From Chaetoderma sp. LZ-2023a (Eukaryota; Mollusca; Caudofoveata; Chaetodermatida; Chaetodermatidae): DNA of 64,000 nt. The DNA lies in NCBI GenBank assembly GCA_034401795.1, contig CM067374.1, positions 94,766,398 through 94,830,397 on the forward strand, written 5' to 3'. Below are positions 23,640 to 34,440 of this stretch, in pieces (the first letter of the stretch is position 1; the number at the start of each line of letters is the position of its first letter). Both the position numbers and the translations under genes were made by a program. The notes below the pieces were generated by a model. The model had not been told where the DNA came from. It worked only from the letters and a program-made list of their open reading frames with translations, and ran no database searches.

Positions 23640-24560
23640 TCCGGACAGGTTATCTTTTTAAAATGGCATTTGTGGTTATCCCATTTAAACAAAATTACAC
23701 AGATATGTTCTATGGGATGCTTAGGACTAGTCTGCATCAAAATTATATTGATTTTATATTTTTTTCCATACTTTTATCACGTTTGAACATAGAATATTTT
23801 ATGTGTCAAGAGTTATCTTTCTTGGCTGTGTTAAGCTTTTGTAAAACGACACTTTCACCCACAACGGGATATCAGATTAAAAAACCCAACTTAACAGATC
23901 TATTTTATACGATGCTTAGGACCAGTCAACGTCAAAAGAAATCTAATTTCAAATTTTCTTGCAGATTTTATCGGCGTTTGAACTTTGACTATTTTAGTGC
24001 TGATGTGTATGCAGGTTATAGCCAGGTATAGGTTTTGGCTGAGTTAAGCTTTTTCCAAACGACATTTGCACCCACAAGGAGGTGATCCAATTTGAATAAA
24101 ACTTCACAGATTTCTTCTATATGATGCTTAGGACTAGTCCACATCAGAAGCAAAACGACTTTGATATTTTTTCCGAATTTTTGTTATTATTTGATTATTT
24201 TATGGCTAATTTATATGCAGGTTATATATCTTGAGTATGATTCTTGTATGTGTTAAGTTTTATTAAAATGATATTTGCACCCTTAATGGGTTATCCGAGA
24301 TGAATAAACCTTCACAGATTTGTTCTATACGATGCTTAGGACTTGTCCGCATAAAAATAAACTGATTTTCCAAATTTTTCTATACTTTTACAGCGGTTGG
24401 ACTTTGATAATTTTATGGTTGATTTGCATCCAGGTTATATGTATTATGCTGTGGTTAAGGTTTTTCAAATGACAATTTAATCGGCAAAGACTTATTAGCT
24501 TAGATAAAATGTTTTGATTTGTTATATAGGCTTCTTAAATGTAGCATCCATCATATTAAT
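23640..24560. repeat. ~200-bp tandem repeat, four to five diverged units
   Basis: GATGCTTAGGACTAGTC recurs at 23716, 23911, 24123 and 24331 (spacing 195, 212 and 208), with a weaker fifth at about 24527. Each unit shares ACAGATTTGTTCTAT, TATGCAGGTTATA and GACATTTGCACCCACAA. A 190-codon open frame crossing three units (23459-24031) follows from the repeat and is not called as a gene. Confidence 0.85.
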
Positions 24561-25021
24561 GTACTTGCTTTTAAAAATGTTTCTTCTTTTTTCAGACTGT
24601 GCACTTTGCTTATGTTTGGACCATTTGCCTTTCGGTTAGACTTGGGGTGCCGGTAGTCATTGTACTGCAGGTTACTACTGGGCAGAAAGGCTATGGTTCA
24701 GTCTCCAAGCTATGATTGTCCGATGGGTAGTACCATGGGTAATTTGAATCGACAAGTTGATTATCAAATTTCAGAATGAGACTGTATGCGGTGGTCCATC
24801 ATATCCTGTGATGTACAAAAAATATACAGGTAAGTTATTTACCATCTTCCGATAGCTCTTGTTCTATATATGTACATGGCTTGGACATTATTTTTTCGCA
24901 GAATATTTAGTCCTCGGCAGAAAGGGTCCTCTAGTAGCCGGGTCCGGCGGCAACTTAAAAATGCGAGGTAGTTTGTATCTTCTGATACCTCTTGTGATGA
25001 TCCCTACAGTGAACGTTCTAG
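24561..25021. other. Unassigned, with splice-like signals
   Basis: A T-rich stretch ending TTTTTTCAG at 24595 and ACAG/GTAAGTT near 24829 would define a 235-bp exon, but no frame is convincingly protein-like. Confidence 0.3.
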
Positions 25022-25297
25022 ACGGGTCATCAGTTTGATTTTACCCAGCCGTCTCTGTCAGTAGATATGATGTCATATTATAACAAGCGTAAAGATAAAC
25101 ATTCCGTCATAACGAAAGTTACTTGGTCAGTATGGGTCCACTTCCAGCCCAGTAACCCGCGTAATAACGTTGGCCTATATACGACGCAGGTCACCAGCCA
25201 GGACAGCGCCTGGACGACGGGAGATTATCTAACATTCAATTTAATTCGAAATGCCAAGTTTGTTAAATTCCGCCAGATAAATCATGCCCAAAACTAA
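25022..25297 (+). CDS. Unrecognised 91-codon open frame
   Basis: The open stretch begins TGHQFDFTQPSLSVD after an in-frame stop and runs through MMSYYNKRKDKHSVITKVTW and SVWVHFQPSNPRNN to LIRNAKFVKFRQINHAQN. Its composition (alternating polar and aromatic residues, no low-complexity) is more protein-like than other unassigned frames in the window, and it could be a terminal exon. No family was recognised and no start or splice signal decides the 5' end. Confidence 0.2.
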   Translation, partial: TGHQFDFTQPSLSVDMMSYYNKRKDKHSVITKVTWSVWVHFQPSNPRNNVGLYTTQVTSQDSAWTTGDYLTFNLIRNAKFVKFRQINHAQN

Positions 25298-25354
25298 CGA
25301 AATCTGTACGAATACAATAAAATAAATCCATTTCATATTCTGATACAAATTGCT

Positions 25355-25770
25355 AGCTTAGTGACAACAAATCCTCAATAAAATATTAGACATTTCAGAT
25401 CATAAATAATAAAAACAAATCGGCTGATAATAGATTCATCCATCTTCAAATAATGGCCGGATGACGACCAGAATACATCGCCGATCCAAGAACTGCGGCA
25501 CTATGTGAATGGCGGGGATTTCTGAGCGATTTATCACTTCTGTATTTATGTCAACTTAGATTTTCAGGCTCCTTTTTGCATGATAGCTGGTATATTGAGA
25601 ATTTTCTGTTACTGTAAGCCCGTGCTGCCAAACATACTTTACGGAATATCACAGCATAAATTTCCAAGTTATCTTAGAAATTTATGCTGTGATATTCCGT
25701 AAAGTGTCAGCAGACAGTTTACAAATGAAGACTACACTCTTTTCCACCAGCAAGTCTATGCACACCAGAA
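25355..25770. repeat. Dispersed repeat C, copy 2, with a perfect internal hairpin
   Basis: Collinear with 19690-20035. It has an added inverted duplication at 25636-25705 (arms of 28 bp, no mismatch, 14-base loop) that copy 1 lacks. Confidence 0.85.
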
Positions 25771-26149
25771 TTTGAAGTCTGTGGTAAAAGAGTCAAAATA
25801 CGGGGTTATGGTTCATTACAGCGCCATTATCCAGTCATCTATCAAGACAACACGTCCTGTTCTTCCAGGAACCACTAGCAATATATCAATACGGTACATT
25901 CAATGTCTCATATATCCACAATCTTATGACACTGGAACAGAGACCCGAGCGAAATGAAGAAGAACACGTACGGTTAACTAAGGATGTAATGATTTATTTG
26001 CTCATCATGGCAAAGTTATACACCATATTGGCAACTTATCTATTGTCTGTCTGCCGTCTGCTCTCCGTTGCAATCAATAGCGGCACATTTCGCCATTTGT
26101 TGATGGGTTAAAACCACACTTTAAAGAGATTATCCTTTTAGCACTATAT
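25771..26149. other. Unassigned sequence
   Basis: No gene or repeat recognised; two 61-codon frames are not protein-like. Confidence 0.35.
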
Positions 26150-26867
26150 ATTTGATGTAGGAATCTGATGTGACGATGACTTCAAAACCCAGATTTATGG
26201 CATTGACTATATTTTCAAAGTATTGAGACTTATGAGGAAAAAACGTTTCTGACACAAAGCGTCAATTGTGGATGGACAAAAGCCAAATGTTTGCCAGACT
26301 TGTTCTTTTATGCAATATTTATTTGAGCTATTGAAATCAATTGACCACACATGGAACCAGCATCCCACTCAGACAACCCCCACCCCACCCCACCTCCCCC
26401 ACCCCACTCCCAACCGCTTCCACCCTAGTTATTGACCTTGCTATATTTGTGAAATATTGATACCTATGGGGAGGATGTGGGATATACAAGCAACTGCGAT
26501 GAGATTTATGCCAAATTTAGCAGGCAATATCCTTAGACAATATATTGGGGGGTCTTAATATGACGTGCCCACACATAAAAAGCAGAGATATAGCCCTTGC
26601 TATCTTTTCAAAGTTTTGGGTAAATATGTTTACGGCAAGTTTCAGCAACTGGTTAAGGATTAAATTCAAATTTGGCACGACGTACATTTGAATTCTCAAT
26701 ATCAAGTGGTCGCGCCATCAAATCCCGGGTTACAAAATGTGTATTGAACCATACGGAGAAAACGACATTTGTGACACGTTTTACTCTTTGCTGATTCATT
26801 AATACCAATTTTGGCAATGGTATTAGACAATATGAAAATGACCACACATGGAACATGCAACCTTGCT
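26150..26867. repeat. Degenerate tandem-like region
   Basis: Related phrases recur: TGACTATATTTTCAAAGTATTGA near 26205, GACCTTGCTATATTTGTGAAA near 26435, GCCCTTGCTATCTTTTCAAAG near 26600; GACCACACATGGAAC at 26342 and 26840; TTAGACAATAT at 26532 and 26823. Looks like an old, heavily diverged repeat array. Confidence 0.45.
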
Positions 26868-28493
26868 GCCGCATTGAAATCTGAAATATATGAAATATGA
26901 AAATGACTCCCGGTATGTACCTAGTTATACAATAATCATGGGCGTAAGTTTGTTCGAAAAAGTGAGGGGACCCTAACCGAAAACGGGGAGAGGGGGTGGG
27001 CCGAGAGTCGTTCCCCGAAAAATTTTGAAATCTAGATATTCTCAGATGGCATTTCTTGCATTTCCGCAGATAAATAATGACCTTGAGTTAGCTGTAATAA
27101 GAATAATGATGGCATTACAGTACTATAGATCTCTAGAAAATATATTTACCCAGAGCTCTGAACGTTTAAGCTCTTGAGCAGCTGATCCTCACCCATAATA
27201 ATACTCACACAATAACTCCAAATCATTAAAACCACCTCTATAAATTGAAGATATTTCGATAAAGAAACCTACAATACATGGCGAGTCTTTTCTTTTTCTA
27301 ATACAATGTGAACACCATAACAATATGAATGATAGATAGATTCTTACTATTCTGGCTCATCTATAATGATTAGTCGATTACTACGTTGCATTATTTGCTG
27401 CGCAGACATTGTATGGGCTCAACGCATGCTTGTGTCGGTAGTTATGTCCAAACACTGGGACTTCCACAAAATGGGCATTGACATATCACGAGCCTTCGAC
27501 ACAATCTTCACAATGAAGATGAGCTACGACTAGTGAGACTGCTGCTTGCAAAGACCAAGCTGAGAGAACGAGTCAAGTCAGTGAAGTCTGTAGAGTTTGA
27601 GACATCAATCGGCTCCTCACAGTGAGATGGTCTATCTCCGATGCTTTATACCGGCTACCTTGCTGCCGCATTGAGATCTGAAATATATGAAATATGAAAA
27701 TGACTCCCGGTATGTACCTAGTTATACAGTAATCATGGGCGTCATTTTGTTCGAAAAAGTGAGGGGACCCTAACCAAAAACGGGGAGAGGGGATGGGCCG
27801 AGGGTCGTTCCCCGGAAAATGTTGAAATCTAGATATTCTCAGATGGCATTTCTTGCATTTCCGCAGATAAATAATGACCTTGAGTTAGCTGTAATAAGAA
27901 TAATGATGGCATTACAGTACTATAGATCTCTAGAAAATATATTTACCCAGAGCTCTAAATGTTTAAGCTCTTGAGCAGCTGATCCTCACCCATAATAATA
28001 CTCACACAATAACTCCAAATCATTAAAACCACATCTATAAATTGAAGATATTTCGATAAAGAAACCTACAATACATGGCGAGTTTTTTCTTTTTCTAATA
28101 CAATGTGAACACCGTAACAAGATAAATGATAGATAGATTCTTACTATTCTGGCTCATCTATAATGATTAGTCGATTACTACGTTGCATTATTTGCTTCAC
28201 AGACATTGTATGGGCTCAACGCATGCTTGTGTCGGTAGTCATGTCCAAACACTGGGATTTCCACAAAATGGGCATTGACATGTCATGAGCCTTCAACACA
28301 ATTAAACGCTCACAGATCCTAGATGTACTACGCCAGGCCAATTGCAATGACGATGAGCTACGACTAGTGAGACTACTGCTTGCAGACACCAAGCTGAGAG
28401 TACGAGTTTAGTCAGTGAAGTCTGTAGAGTTTGCGACATCAACCGGCTCCCCACAGGGAGATGGTCTATCTCCGATGCGTTTCACCTGCTACC
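26868..28493. repeat. ~0.8-kb tandem duplication, module X plus LINE fragment
   Basis: CCTTGCTGCCGCATTGA occurs near 26866, 27658 and 28492. The two units (about 790 and 830 bp) each hold a ~520-bp non-LINE module (ATATGAAAATGACTCCCGGT ... TTGCATTATTTGC) followed by a LINE reverse transcriptase fragment beginning at GGGCTCAACGCATGCTTGTG. Identity between units is high (about one difference in 20-30 bases), so the duplication is fairly recent. Confidence 0.9.
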
Positions 28494-29370
28494 TTGCTGC
28501 CGCATTGAAATCTGTGCGGGAAAGTTCCACAAGACCAAACCCCCCCAGTGTCAAGGCTGGGCATGCCACTAGAGATGGAATATGCCGACGATGTGGACTT
28601 CATAGACGAGGAAAATAAACCCCTTGACGAACGTCTCCCAATAGCTCCAAGCAAACTAAAAATTGAGAATCTCTTTATGAATGAAACCAAAACAGACTTC
28701 ATCCACATATACCTATCGACAAAGCATGAAACTATAGAAAATGATGACCCACTTCGTAGCGCCGAACCATGGAGGAAAGGTGATATCCTGGGCTCACTGA
28801 TTTGCAGTACTGCTGACATTTCTGCATGCTGCGTCATGGGCAACATAGCTTTCCAGTCCTTCTGGAGGCTATGGATTCGTAGATCAAAGATGCCCTTGAT
28901 AAAGAGGCTACGTTAATACAATGCAATCTGCGTATCCTTGATGCTGTATAACTGTAACAGCTGGGCAGCTCCACAGGCAGCTCTAGACAAAGTCGATGCC
29001 TGCCAGCGCAAACACCTACGCACCATCACTGGACACCAATGGCCAGACAGCATAATTTCCAACGATGTACTTGACAAGATGTGTAATACGTCGCCGCTGT
29101 CTGTAAAGGTCGCCCAGCAAAGATGGTCCATGTTTGGCCATGTGCTAAGGATGCCAGAAGAGACACCAGCACAGAGAGCCTTGGAATTCGCCCAAATCGG
29201 AGCCCGCAAATAGAAGACCAGGAGAGGACGTCATTGCATATATCTTCTAAGCATGCTACGAGGTGACCTCGGTACACTCAAGTCAAGAATGAACCTGAGG
29301 AAGCTAAGGATTTCGGATGCGGACATGACACAGTGGGCAAAAGCGAAGAAGGACTGATTGCAGCTGTATG
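27410..29370 (+). pseudogene. LINE reverse transcriptase 3' fragment (second LINE type), with partial duplicate
   Basis: The fuller copy begins near 28205: AQRMLVSVVMSKHWDFHKMG, then GIDMS and FNTI in the palm A position, STGSPQGDGLSPMRFTCYLA near 28440, MEYADDVDFIDEENK (YADD catalytic motif) near 28575. The distal part reads LMLYNCNSWAAP, then KVDACQRKHLRTITGHQWPD, VAQQRWSMFGHVLRMPEETP and a Lys-rich end near 29355. This C-terminal block is common to RTE-like LINEs, but the clade is uncertain. Positions 27410-27680 repeat the first part and stop at YLAAALRS. Frameshifts are present near 28300, 28545, 28915 and 29212. Confidence 0.88.
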
Positions 29371-29534
29371 ATGTTTCTACTACTACAGCCGCAGAATACA
29401 GTAATCATACATAATTTGTTTCATTGTCACAAACTGTGTTATTATGGGAGCAATTGAGTAGAACTTGAATGATTTAAATCTGCACAGTGCCAGCAGAAAA
29501 GTGAGAAAAATAGTATTTTCAATATAATGGTGAA
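29371..29534. other. LINE flank
   Basis: AT-rich sequence between two LINE fragments; no signal. Confidence 0.4.
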
Positions 29535-29785
29535 CACCTAGATGGGTCTAGCGTGGTTTGTGGTGTTCCGCAGGAACCAATCTTAGGACCACCATTGTTT
29601 TCAATCATTTACTATTATTAACCATTACCATGGACCACATTTTCTGGTGTATGCCCATGATAGGATGTGCTGGAGGCTGTTGCCATCTAAGACAGCAGGA
29701 TCTCCAGCGGCATTACCTCGTGAATGTACACCAGCCTACCTCCCGTAAAATTGTAAATATAATAAATCTTTAAATCTGGCTGATG
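29535..29785 (+). pseudogene. Short CR1/jockey-like LINE 3' fragment
   Basis: GSSVVCGVPQEPILGPPLFS matches the VPQGSILGPLLF block of CR1-like reverse transcriptases. After about 100 bases the text moves to a 3'-end-like stretch, ATATAATAAATCTTTAAATCT, similar to LINE tails with a short direct repeat. It is heavily deleted. Confidence 0.6.
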
Positions 29786-29879
29786 AGTGGCAATTACAAA
29801 CACACCCCACCATTGGCAAGGGAACGCTACAGTCCAGCTCGAAATTGACTAAGAATGTTTCACAAGTGAAATGAAAAGT

Positions 29880-29985
29880 ACTCTTGGATATTTTGAATCT
29901 GGCTTGATTGGAGGCCCTTGCTACCTGAGACAGCAATGGCTTCCATTCAAATTATGTTCAGAATAGTCAACATATCATTTCTTAC
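29880..29985. mobile_element. Family A-related palindrome, variant V
   Basis: GGATATTTTGAATCTGGC ... GATTGGAGGCCCTTGCTACC is mirrored by ACAGCAATGGCTTCCATTCA ... TTCAGAATAGTCAACA. Related to 48850-48950 and 54649-54731. Confidence 0.6.
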
Positions 29986-30037
29986 ACAGCGCTCAGAATT
30001 TTAATATGTGACGGTTTATTGGTTTTGGAGAATTGGG

Positions 30038-30537
30038 NNNNNNNNNNNNNNNNNNNNNNNNNNNNNNNNNNNNNNNNNNNNNNNNNNNNNNNNNNNNNNN
30101 NNNNNNNNNNNNNNNNNNNNNNNNNNNNNNNNNNNNNNNNNNNNNNNNNNNNNNNNNNNNNNNNNNNNNNNNNNNNNNNNNNNNNNNNNNNNNNNNNNNN
30201 NNNNNNNNNNNNNNNNNNNNNNNNNNNNNNNNNNNNNNNNNNNNNNNNNNNNNNNNNNNNNNNNNNNNNNNNNNNNNNNNNNNNNNNNNNNNNNNNNNNN
30301 NNNNNNNNNNNNNNNNNNNNNNNNNNNNNNNNNNNNNNNNNNNNNNNNNNNNNNNNNNNNNNNNNNNNNNNNNNNNNNNNNNNNNNNNNNNNNNNNNNNN
30401 NNNNNNNNNNNNNNNNNNNNNNNNNNNNNNNNNNNNNNNNNNNNNNNNNNNNNNNNNNNNNNNNNNNNNNNNNNNNNNNNNNNNNNNNNNNNNNNNNNNN
30501 NNNNNNNNNNNNNNNNNNNNNNNNNNNNNNNNNNNNN
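30038..30537. other. Assembly gap, 500 N
   Basis: Exactly 500 undetermined bases, the size often used for gaps of unknown length. Open frames made of X residues across it have no meaning. Confidence 0.99.
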
Positions 30538-30650
30538 TGACCATACGCCCACCCATTCATGCACTTACACAAAACTAGATTTTAATATGCAAGTTAAATT
30601 TGTGATTAAGATTTGACATAAAACAATCAAGATATTTAAATTATATCCTG

Positions 30651-31140
30651 TTAATTCTTTAAACAAATAGTCAATGTTGTAGATGCATTAGCCAGTAAGT
30701 AGCTTAATACCTTACTTATCAGTTGGCATAATATCCTTATTTCAGCATCACTATCATCCCCCATCCCCTCTGTTTTAGTACCACTATCATTATCATCACC
30801 ATCTGCATCACCATAGTTATCACCAGTGCCCACATCTAGATTGGTACGTATATACTCATGCATCAAAATCCCTGTCCTGCAAAAAGCTGAGAAGACTGCA
30901 TCATTATTTCCTTATATGCGTACCCCTCCTCATTGATAAACACATTAATCTCCTGCCGAATTATTTCAATGAGGGTAGATCTCTGTACTGTCCTCACTGT
31001 AGAATTATTTCAGTAGACTTTGCAATTGAAGCATCAGCATATATGGAATTAGAATCATCATCTACACTATTGTTAGCTCCTTTTTCTACACCATCCTCCT
31101 CTTCCCCAGATAACATTATTACATTGGGGCAATGTTGGTG
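30651..31140 (-). other. Possible relic coding segments, unrecognised
   Basis: The minus strand has two short acidic stretches, GEEEDGVEKGANNSVDDDSN (near 31100-31040) and VGTGDNYGDADGDDNDSGTK (near 30830-30770), separated by EIIRQEINVFINEEGYAYKE in another frame (near 30960-30900). These look like pieces of one decayed protein, but no family was recognised. Confidence 0.2.
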
Positions 31141-31189
31141 ATTGGTTGACATGGTCGCCGTCGGCTGTAGGGCACTGGGCCAACGTTGG

Positions 31190-31487
31190 CAATTGGTTGG
31201 GACTGTCGCTGCTGGTCGGGCCAATGTTAGCATAACAGTGGCAAAATTACATTTTGGTTACAGTTGCTGGCCCAACATTGACCTAACAATTTATAGCCAA
31301 TGTATATTATAAGGTTATATACATGTGTTGGACCAACATTGACAAAATAGTGACAAAATTACAGTTGAGTTACAGTTGTTTGTCCAATGATGGCCCAACA
31401 ATTTATGGCCCATATATATTATAAATGTTATGTGCATGCGTTGTACCAGCGTTGGTGTAATAGTGATAAATTACGTTGGGTTACAAT
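31190..31487. repeat. 112-bp tandem repeat, about 2.5 units
   Basis: AACAATTTAT(A/G)GCC occurs at 31285 and 31397 (spacing 112). The units share TGTATATTATAA, GTTGGACCAACATTG and GTGACAAAATTACAGTTG. The TTGGCCCAAC words recall the foldback element at 61049-61393. The array ends where a family A element begins. Confidence 0.75.
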
Positions 31488-31823
31488 GGCCCTTTCCAGA
31501 GTAATGACGTCAATGGCGTCATAATCATCTAAGCGGCGTGTAGGATGACGTCATAATCATCACATCATAAATGATTTTATATGGCCCGTCCGTAACGCTT
31601 AACAGTCCGAAACGTTGCACGAATCATGTCTCTACTATTTAATAAACATACCGCAACAACAACGCCCAGTCAAATTAGTTTCAAAATATTCAGCAGCTTA
31701 CCTCTATAGTTTTCTGGAAATTCATAGTCAGGGAGTTCAGAGATCGTTCTATTCCAATACGAGCGAGGGGTGGATGGAGCTTATCTAGAGATGGGCAGGG
31801 CATAGATATACGTGGACAGGTCC
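31488..31823 (-). mobile_element. Family A element (A1)
   Basis: Begins GGCCCTTTCCAGA, carries two TGACGTCA octamers (about 31503 and 31548), AATAAACATACCG, one hairpin arm CGCCCAGTCAAATTAGTTTC, CTCTATAGTTTTCTGGAAAT and ends GTGGACAGGTCC. Flanked on both sides by AT. The left hairpin arm is missing. Confidence 0.9.
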
Positions 31824-32264
31824 ATTGTTAGGTCAACTTTGTCTCAGATAGCTTAAATTAAATCTGTTCTAGGAATCCGATTGCGATATATAAAGCGATT
31901 GGGCTTATTGTTTCCTACGCAGTTCTTTATCTAAAGCAACTAGCTCGTATAAGTGGTATCGTTCCTCTGAATACGTCTATGCCGTAATATAATTTCAATA
32001 TGTCTTGCAAACAAAACATTCAAAGAAATTGGTGATCTCCTATGAATAAAGGCAATCTGTTATAAAACTATACTATCAAAAACTTTGAAAACGTTTGGTT
32101 ATACATTGTTCTCGCTTCTCATCCTTCTGGCTAAGATCAAAGTGTAGTAGTACCTGGCAAACGGAGTTGACACATTTTATTAAATTTGTCAAATTAAAAA
32201 ATATATCTCACATATAAATCAACCCTTTTGAATAGCTCATTCATATTTGTAAAATATGTTGGCC
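31824..32264. other. Unassigned sequence
   Basis: AT-rich; no gene or repeat recognised. Confidence 0.4.
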
Positions 32265-32570
32265 CAATGAGCAGAACACTCTCCACGTCCCTTGATTCAC
32301 AATCCACACGCTGCATCTCCCTTGTTTTACCATCTTCACTCTCCATCCCCCTTGTTTCATCATCTTTACTCTCCGCCTCCCTTGATTCACCATCTTCACT
32401 CTGCATCTCCCTTGATCCATCATCTTCACTCTCCATCCCCTTGTTTCATAATCTTCACTCTCCATCTCCATTGTTTCATCATCTTCAATCTGCATCTCCC
32501 TTGTTTCATCATCGTCACTCTCAATCTCCGTTGTTTCTTCGTTTTCACTGTCTATATTTACACTATCTTC
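32265..32570 (-). repeat. 30-bp minisatellite with an acidic minus-strand reading
   Basis: About ten units of 30 bp (CATCTCCCTTGTTTCATCAT CTTCACTCTC type). On the minus strand they read as 10-residue units of the form M-E-S-E-D-D-E-T-R-E. The frame is broken near the middle, and no start or flanking exon was found. Confidence 0.75.
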
Positions 32571-33769
32571 ATTACCATGGAATCGGATCTTAGCGACAAC
32601 GTGTCATTTGAACTAGCAAATGTTGAACAACATTCAGAGCAATTACGTCTTGGCATATTGATTATAGCCAATTCTACCAATCACTCAAGCTACAAGTCAA
32701 GTATTTTTCTTACTGAACATACGCAATTGATATATGTATTCCACACAGGGCACTCTAATCTCTCTGCAGAATGATAAAATACTCACCCGATCACTTTGGC
32801 AGTTTAAACTGGAGTTAATTTATTTGTGATGGGATTTTATGGTGATGTAGTGGAAAGTTTCGAATTGACTATGCCACTCTAGATTCTCCCAACATATAGA
32901 ATCCACGTCCAGACACATTGGTGGTTTAAACTGGAGTGAATTGCTCATGTATTTGTAAAGTTGTTTCATGATCCTGTAGTAGCAAGCTCGAATTGACAAC
33001 GCCTTCCTAAATTATTTCACCATATAAACTACACGTCAAGTTCTTTCGGTGGTTTAAGATGGAGGAGATTGTTCACGCATTGAGGAACTGCGCAAACCTG
33101 TAAATTCATTATAAAAACTGTCAAAAATTAAAATCTGTCCACTAGACTCGCCAGTTCAGTGGTTTAGGTAGCATTCTGAAAAAATTGTCTTAAATTATTA
33201 AATATTAACGATTTTTCAAGCAGGTAAATGTGTGTAATAATCTTCGGAAAAATGGCTAAGAATAGCTACGTCCTTTCTCCTGCTGTCGCCTGCGGCTGTG
33301 CTAGTATATACGAGCTGGGCACCACCGCTAGCGAGACCAGCATGGCAGCGTGAGCTGCAAAGCGGGGGGCGTGGTGTCTGGCATACTTACGTGTCACATC
33401 GTCGAAATTGGGGCCACAATTGGCCGTGCTCAGTGTGTGTGGGTCTCGCATCTACAACGAGCCAAATCATGGTAGTTAGAGTGCTCTGGGGGTAGGAGGC
33501 CAGTCAACCAACCTATTTCTGCATGTTGTCTGAAATGTTTTTGTGAATGCTCTATGGAATCAAGATAATAATTCATTAAACTACTATATTATCACGTTGC
33601 ACCAATATTGAACCATTGAATGTGTAATAATTCACACTTCAGATGACCAATAGTACAAGTATCATTTCTGGCAATAATCAATATTGGTAACAGCTGGCTA
33701 TAATTGATGGTCAGCTATTGTTATTGGTAATAATTAGTAATGGCAACACCCGTCTATAGTTTATTCCTA
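32571..33769. other. Unassigned sequence
   Basis: Three loosely similar segments near 32790-33090 share (T/C)GGTGGTTTAAACTGGAG-type phrases (32800, 32920, 33047), suggesting an old ~120-bp tandem repeat. The remainder shows no signal. Confidence 0.45.
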
Positions 33770-34110
33770 CAGCCTAGCAGGTTGTGCATCTATCGCTATA
33801 GCGCCTAGTCAATATTCTTGTAATAGTTGGCTATAATTTATGGACATCTAAATTTCAGCCAATCAGATCATGCGTCTATCGCTATAGCCCATTATCGCTA
33901 ATCGTGTAACACTTGGCTATGATCTATGCGCATCTATAAATCAGCCAACCATATCACACGTCTATCTCTATAGCCCATAATCGAGATTTGGGCTGGCATG
34001 TGGCTATAATATGTGCATGTTCAGAAATAAGCCACTCAGCTCGTGCATATATCACTATAACTCATAATCAATGCAATGCCTATACTTTATGCATGCACCT
34101 TAGGATTTGC
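33770..34110. repeat. 86-bp satellite-like tandem repeat, four units
   Basis: Units begin CAGCC at about 33770, 33856, 33942 and 34028, exactly 86 bp apart. Each contains a TCTATCGCTATAGCCCATAA-like phrase, then TTGGCTATAATTTATG(G/C)(A/G)CAT. Units differ by 20-30 per cent by eye. Confidence 0.85.
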
Positions 34111-34195
34111 CAGATTCGCAAGAGGAAACAACGAAAATAGGGATTGTTTTAGAGTATTTTCTAATATCATAGAAAAAGCAGTATTAGACCACTAT

Positions 34196-34440
34196 TACTC
34201 CAGTTGTAAATTTTCAAAAATAGTCTTCTCTCAGCCAGCAAATAGACATTAGAAAGAAAAACACTGGATTTTCTTGACAATTGTCCTCCTTAAGCCGGCC
34301 AAAAACAGCACATGTAGTGGTCTTGAGTAATGTCTATTTGCACGACAATAGAAAGTTATTTTTGTAAATTTTATTGTAAAAATTATTATTAATGGTATAA
34401 GTAGAATTTTGAGCGCTTTCAGGCACAGGAGGGGTTAATA
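34196..34440. mobile_element. Foldback family B, two partial copies
   Basis: TAAATTTTCAAAAATAGTCT, then TCTCTCAGCCAGCAAATAGAC at 34208-34250 and TGTCTATTTGCACGACAATAG to TTTTGTAAATTTTA near 34330-34372. The outer end GGGGTTAATA at 34430 matches the family end. Confidence 0.65.

Noticed and set aside
23459-24031. 190-codon open frame
   Set aside because: It runs across three units of the ~200-bp tandem repeat, with the units in different phases and no conserved protein text between them.
29982-30616. Six long frames of undetermined residues
   Set aside because: They span the 500-N gap and carry no information.
32200-32800. Ser/Leu/Pro-rich plus-strand frames of 121 and 160 codons
   Set aside because: They arise from the 30-bp minisatellite; the plus-strand reading is no better than the minus-strand one.
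33856-34110. Regularly spaced repeats considered as a CRISPR array
   Set aside because: Unit and spacer cannot be separated: the whole 86 bp repeats. The genome is eukaryotic.
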